Source: Trichomonas vaginalis G3 (taxonomy: Eukaryota; Parabasalia; Trichomonadida; Trichomonadidae). From it: a stretch of DNA of 64,000 bases. The position numbers and the translations under genes were made by a program. Positions 60,053 through 64,000 of the stretch are shown here, piece by piece; position 1 is the first letter of the stretch; every line of letters starts with the position of its first letter. The notes below the pieces were generated by a model, which made no database searches, was not told the origin of the DNA, and worked only from the letters and a program-made list of their open reading frames with translations. The stretch lies in the NCBI RefSeq assembly GCF_026262505.1, contig NC_067203.1:17806392-17870391 (forward strand). The letters are read 5' to 3'.

Positions 60053-61075
60053 ATGAAATCAATAATTGCCAATGATAACGACGACGCACTTATTTCTTTA
60101 GCATCAAATGATATAATCATAGATTCAAATGGCGAAAAGTTTGACAAACAACAAATTTTTATCCTATGCTGCCAATATTCTGCATGTCGATGTTTTAATG
60201 CATTATATATGCAGCATTCCTTCCAAGATGTTGATCAAGATGCACTAGTTATTGCAGCATCTACCTACGGATCGGTTGAAATCCTTGAAATGCTTCATAA
60301 TTTAAATGTTAATCTTAATTCTGCTTTCGATGCTTCTATTATTTCAGGGAAATATGATGTATTGATTTATTTGTACAATTCTGTTTACGATGATATTGCT
60401 TCAAATCTGAGCAATAAAGAAAATTTGATTCATTCCGTGAAAGGTGGAAATCTTGATTGCGTGAAGTTCTTGATTGAAATGATTAATGATCAAGAAAAAT
60501 TATATGATATAAATTATGTCAATCATGATGGAGATTCTGCTCTTTCAGTGGCTATTGACAAGAATCGGCCTGATATCGTTGATTATCTTATTCGAAAAGG
60601 GGCTTCCCTAAAGACAGAAAATAATATAATAGAAAAAGCTATAATGACTAATAATATTAATGTTTTAGGTCAATTTTTGAAGAGTCCCGAGTTTGACCCA
60701 AAATCACATGTTGAATTTGCCATCACTAATAAGATGGAACAATCGACTGCACTTTTATTAATGTACTCAAAACGGTTGTCTACTCCTCAATTAGTTCATT
60801 TCTTGTTTATCGCAGTTCAAAATAATTTATTAAATATTACCAAAATCTTGCTACAAAACGGAATACCTGGAAATGCTACTAATGATAATAAAGAAACTAT
60901 CTTGCATATTGCAGCTTCACAAGGAAACTCGAATATGATTAACTTGATATTGAACTTTGGAAGGAATATTAATGTTAATGCATTAGATATTAAAAGAAGG
61001 ACACCAATTCAAAGGGCAATATCTTCTGGTCATCCTGAATGCGTTAAATTGATAATAGGAAAAACTGATGTCTAA
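60053..61075 (+). CDS. ankyrin/DUF3447-type protein, 340 aa, possibly 5'-truncated
   Basis: Degenerate ankyrin repeats occur throughout: VIAASTYGSVEILEMLHNLN, SALSVAIDKNRPDIVDYLIR, TILHIAASQGNSNMINLILN and RRTPIQRAISSGHPECVKLI. The start MKSIIANDNDDALISLASND comes directly after a TAA codon and only 11 nt after the right end of the TTAA-flanked element. The usual N-terminal DUF3447 section of this family seems short, so the original 5' end may have been replaced by the element. No signal peptide or membrane span. Role in protein interactions presumed from the family only. Confidence 0.8.
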   Translation: MKSIIANDNDDALISLASNDIIIDSNGEKFDKQQIFILCCQYSACRCFNALYMQHSFQDVDQDALVIAASTYGSVEILEMLHNLNVNLNSAFDASIISGKYDVLIYLYNSVYDDIASNLSNKENLIHSVKGGNLDCVKFLIEMINDQEKLYDINYVNHDGDSALSVAIDKNRPDIVDYLIRKGASLKTENNIIEKAIMTNNINVLGQFLKSPEFDPKSHVEFAITNKMEQSTALLLMYSKRLSTPQLVHFLFIAVQNNLLNITKILLQNGIPGNATNDNKETILHIAASQGNSNMINLILNFGRNINVNALDIKRRTPIQRAISSGHPECVKLIIGKTDV

Positions 61076-61610
61076 GATCTTTTTCTTTTTCATTTCACTT
61101 GTATATTAACCATGAATTTTGTAAATAATACTACTTTATTAGCTATTAACTCAGTTCCTAATATATACATTCATATTAAATGAGTTTGTTCAGCTAATGT
61201 AGTTCCTCAGATTGCGATTGGAACATATACCCTAAAGTATCCACCTTCATTTAGATACTGGCACATATGATGCTGATTAATCGATATTCTTTTATCATTC
61301 GTCAAATATAATAATTATAATGAAGTATTTTCCTATTCAAACTTATGATATATCAAAATTCTTATTGGAGCGTTAGGGTTTACTTCCATTTTGATTGATA
61401 CACAATAGTTTTATGATATTTGCACATAAATTCTGAGTTTCCGTTTGGAAACCTATTCATTAGGTGTCTATTTACCAATTTAATGACTGCATTAATAAGG
61501 AAACCTAATGATCGAGTTCTAAAATTCAGAATCAAATTTGATTTCAAGAAAAATAAGAAGATGTTAGGGATAAATTAAATAAAAACATACAAATAATATT
61601 TACATACAAA
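61076..61610. other. intergenic, AT-rich
   Basis: Spacer between convergent genes; no supported feature. Confidence 0.5.
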
Positions 61611-62498
61611 TTAAATAGTTTGTTGGTAAAGACCATCACCTTTTGGTTGCAAACATACACAAGGAATTGGCCAAAGGAACATTAGATATTTCGAACCGCA
61701 TATTTCCTCAAAGTTATTGAGGCATCCACGGTTGAAATCATCTGTATTTCTCTTGTTATGTTTTTCTATAATTGTTTTGTTGTGAATAGCATTAATAAAT
61801 GCATGTCGGAAGTGATGGAGAGCAAAACCCATCATGTAGAGGAAGAACGGAGCAATGACTAGTGCAAATACTTGATGGAATTTAAATGGTCTGAAAATTA
61901 CGAAATACCAGTTCCATCTGAGCAAGAACCAGCAAAGTCCGTATATAACTACCCAAAATGTAAGTAAAATAAAGTAGCGCTGATTGTTTAAACCAACCCA
62001 TGAGTTAGTCCATAAACAAATGTGGTCAGCGCGAAGTACAAATCTGCGAGCTGTCACTGAAAACGATGCTCTGTAAGGTCTATCACTCATTCTCGCGAAA
62101 TGTTCTTGCTGGCTGTAAATAGCAATCGAATTCATCATCAATCTCCATGGATAAGACTTTAATTTGCGAACGCTCCAATTGTACGGAATATATCCTGGGC
62201 CACGAACTATTAAGATCCAATATGAAAAGAAGAAACAGAGATAAATGATTAATGAAACGATTTCTAATATAATAAGTTGCTTTAATGATTTAGTGGAGAA
62301 GTAAATATCATAGGCTAAGTTAATAAATGTTAATATAGACACTAAAGTCACTAAAATCGGCTTTGTTATATTTTTAATGAAATGTTGAACAATTGTAAAG
62401 TCACCATCTGGGAAATAAGCGACATTACAACAACAATTTGATCTATCTTCCCAATTAGTCTCATAATTACTCCAGGTTTGATAAAGCTCTGGATCCAT
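61611..62498 (-). CDS. DHHC-type palmitoyltransferase with DHIC motif, 295 aa
   Basis: Protein S-acyltransferase family: transfers palmitate to cysteines of membrane-associated proteins. Four membrane spans at about residues 46-64, 73-97, 175-195 and 205-228. A cysteine-rich-domain equivalent lies between spans 2 and 3: RPYRASFSVTARRFVLRADH then ICLWTNSWVGLNNQRYF. The active site is DHIC (158-161) instead of DHHC. The catalytic Cys161 is kept, but nearly all zinc-binding cysteines and histidines of the domain are replaced. A TTxE-like TIIE (242-245) and the C-terminal N-G-N-G pattern (NDFNRGCLNNFEEICG-like, 252-268) support the family. The pre-domain DPG reads GPG (RGPGYIP). Only 6 nt separate its ATG from the stop of the upstream gene, so its promoter lies within that gene's end. 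Confidence 0.85.
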   Translation of the reverse strand: MDPELYQTWSNYETNWEDRSNCCCNVAYFPDGDFTIVQHFIKNITKPILVTLVSILTFINLAYDIYFSTKSLKQLIILEIVSLIIYLCFFFSYWILIVRGPGYIPYNWSVRKLKSYPWRLMMNSIAIYSQQEHFARMSDRPYRASFSVTARRFVLRADHICLWTNSWVGLNNQRYFILLTFWVVIYGLCWFLLRWNWYFVIFRPFKFHQVFALVIAPFFLYMMGFALHHFRHAFINAIHNKTIIEKHNKRNTDDFNRGCLNNFEEICGSKYLMFLWPIPCVCLQPKGDGLYQQTI

Positions 62499-62504
62499 TG
62501 AAAC

Positions 62505-63872
62505 TTAAAAAGTGTCATCAGGATCGATATTGAAAATTCTTAAAATCTGATTACAAATGTCAATTATTTTATCATCATTTTCTGCGTCCTTAGATAATTC
62601 CAGAACTATTTCTGGAATGTTTGAATTAATTCCAAGTTGAATAAATTTTTCTCCTCTTTGGAATATTGTAACAAACAATTTCAGTATATCAAGTAAAGCT
62701 TCTGGATAAAAATCTTCTAACATATCTGCTAAATCGGGCATAACAAATTCTCCAATTTGCAAATCAATTTCTTGACTGTGGAGACACATATATTGGATCA
62801 AAACCTTTGAGGCAGCCTGTTTCTCTGTTACAGTACCATTATTAAACTTCCTAACAACAAAATTATATAGCTTAGACTCTTCAAAATCTTGTAAATTGTA
62901 GGGAATAGCGTAATACAAGAATTCAAGAAATTTATCAAAATTCTTCATAAGAGAGTTAAATTGGCATTCAAAGAAAGACCTAAAAATTCCAGTAAAATCT
63001 GTATATCCTTTTTTGATGAAGGTAATAAAAATATCGCATGTAGCATTAACTATTTGTTCACTCAAAATAGGAAATCCATAACCAGCATATGCTATATCAT
63101 CATAAAAGTTTGATCCTTGAACTATAGTGTCAAATAAATTATCATTTCGAAAGATTTCACTCAAATATCTTGCTGCATTTAATCTAGCAGGAAAATGTTT
63201 GTCAAGGAAATAATGAATAGCAAATTCAAAGGTTGGTAATAATAATTGATACTGATCTTCGTTCATCAGATGAAATAAAGAACAAAATACAAGAAAACTA
63301 AGTGAACAACAACGTTGATTTGAAGGAGTATTTGCCGGAGTATTGAAAAACTGTAATAAAATATTAATAATATTATTATTAATTAAATCTTGGTATGTTT
63401 CAGGTGAAAGATAATTAAGAACAAGATTTGTAACATATTCCTTATAATCATGATAATCATTTTGCAAGACATAGAAAATATGTTCAAATAGTGTATCAGA
63501 TTTGAATATTTTAGAGTCACTGATGATGAAAAGTGCATTAGTCATTACTATAGTTGCATCAACAGACAAATTTGTGTGCTCAGTTCCATTGAGACTAATT
63601 AGCCATGTAAGAAGATCGACAAATTCAGGCATCATACAAAATCTTTCTAAACTATAAACATCAGTTTGTGATATTCTACGTAATCTTTCAAGACATTCTT
63701 CATAATCTTCATCAATTTCGCGAGTTCCAAATAATTTCGGAAGAATAGTTATTTCTATTGCGTTTTTGTTGATAAGCGTTTGCGTGAAATTATTATCTTT
63801 TGCTGTTGGTAGGTGAAAATAAGCTCTATCATTATTAAAAATCAAATCACAATCTTTATATAAGCTCTCCAT
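62505..63872 (-). CDS. armadillo-like helical-repeat protein, 455 aa, family member 3
   Basis: Start chosen at ATG 63870-63872 (MESLYKDCDLIFNNDRAYFH); the longer frame begins at a TTG and is rejected. All-helical solenoid with repeated hydrophobic helix pairs (FVDLLTWLISLNGTEHTNLS, LFEHIFYVLQNDYHDYKEYV, DLADMLEDFYPEALLDILKL). Its length is almost equal to that of members 1 and 2. The C-terminus is acidic (KDAENDDKIIDICNQILRIF, DPDDTF). Function unknown. Head-to-tail with the palmitoyltransferase gene, 6 nt apart. Confidence 0.75.
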   Translation of the reverse strand: MESLYKDCDLIFNNDRAYFHLPTAKDNNFTQTLINKNAIEITILPKLFGTREIDEDYEECLERLRRISQTDVYSLERFCMMPEFVDLLTWLISLNGTEHTNLSVDATIVMTNALFIISDSKIFKSDTLFEHIFYVLQNDYHDYKEYVTNLVLNYLSPETYQDLINNNIINILLQFFNTPANTPSNQRCCSLSFLVFCSLFHLMNEDQYQLLLPTFEFAIHYFLDKHFPARLNAARYLSEIFRNDNLFDTIVQGSNFYDDIAYAGYGFPILSEQIVNATCDIFITFIKKGYTDFTGIFRSFFECQFNSLMKNFDKFLEFLYYAIPYNLQDFEESKLYNFVVRKFNNGTVTEKQAASKVLIQYMCLHSQEIDLQIGEFVMPDLADMLEDFYPEALLDILKLFVTIFQRGEKFIQLGINSNIPEIVLELSKDAENDDKIIDICNQILRIFNIDPDDTF

Positions 63873-64000
63873 TTCAAAAATTATGCCAAAACTTCTTAAA
63901 ATGGATATGTATAACAAGGTTTTATATATACATTTAGATTATCAAGGTTATTTGAAATTTTTGACACCACTATTCAATTTTCAAACTTTACAAGGTAATA
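63873..64000. other. upstream flank at right window edge
   Basis: AT-rich upstream sequence of helical-repeat member 3; nothing else can be said from 128 bases. Confidence 0.4.

Noticed and set aside
1-64000. Bacterial origin of the window (suggested by a bacterial-type enzyme and BspA repeats)
   Set aside because: Ankyrin/DUF3447 genes, Rab GTPase, DHHC enzyme, Mavericks, mariners and Inr-type starts show a parabasalid nuclear genome; no operons or ribosome binding sites.

Overview
This window looks like a piece of a parabasalid genome, most likely Trichomonas vaginalis or a close relative. The host genes are AT-rich, closely spaced and almost all intronless. Several start 0-20 nt after a TCA(Y/T)T-type initiator (Inr). 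They belong to families that are hugely expanded in that organism: DUF3447/ankyrin proteins, BspA-like leucine-rich repeat proteins, TKL-type (pseudo)kinases, Rab GTPases and a bacterial-type cytosolic malic enzyme. The mobile DNA also fits: a mariner matching the Tvmar1 type and Maverick/Polinton elements. Species assignment is inference from family content only.

Layout. 0-3.7 kb: the 3' part of the window's first host gene (B-box protein, minus strand, running off the left edge) and an ankyrin gene without a visible start. About 4.06-38.03 kb: a large block of old Maverick/Polinton DNA. It reads best as two decayed elements lying head to head, about 4.06-17.76 kb and 20.79-38.03 kb, around an AT-rich 16-bp satellite (17.77-20.79 kb) that contains a 25-N assembly gap and a Tvmar1-like mariner. 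The block 'KilA-N gene, hairpin, CxxC gene, hairpin, KilA-N gene' is present in both elements in opposite orientation, which is the main evidence for two elements. Recognisable parts include capsid, packaging-ATPase, integrase and protein-primed DNA polymerase genes. Both elements are broken in many places and are treated as fossils.

38.0-46.2 kb: an ankyrin relic cut by a second, open-frame mariner copy, then two repeats of an 'ankyrin relic (plus) followed by BspA-like gene (minus)' arrangement. 46.5-64 kb: ordinary host gene space with a tail-anchored pseudokinase, a small acidic protein, a Rab GTPase with a disturbed 5' end, a tRNA-Asp, three approximately 460-aa helical-repeat proteins of one apparent kind, a membrane-anchored DUF3447-like protein, an NAD-dependent epimerase-like protein, a bacterial-type malic enzyme, another ankyrin gene and a DHHC-type palmitoyltransferase with a DHIC active site. 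A TTAA-flanked approximately 1.04-kb repeat element lies directly upstream of the ankyrin gene at 60 kb.

Most noteworthy unexplained structure: a family of at least nine intergenic hairpin sequences in the Maverick DNA whose stems use either GGTGA/TCACC or GGTAGA/TCTACC, so that both arms differ together between copies. These are accompanied by a recurrent AT-rich motif with the core TTTTGTATGTAA just upstream of start codons. Together they look like an element-specific expression-signal system. All family calls are from reading the translations; no database search was possible.
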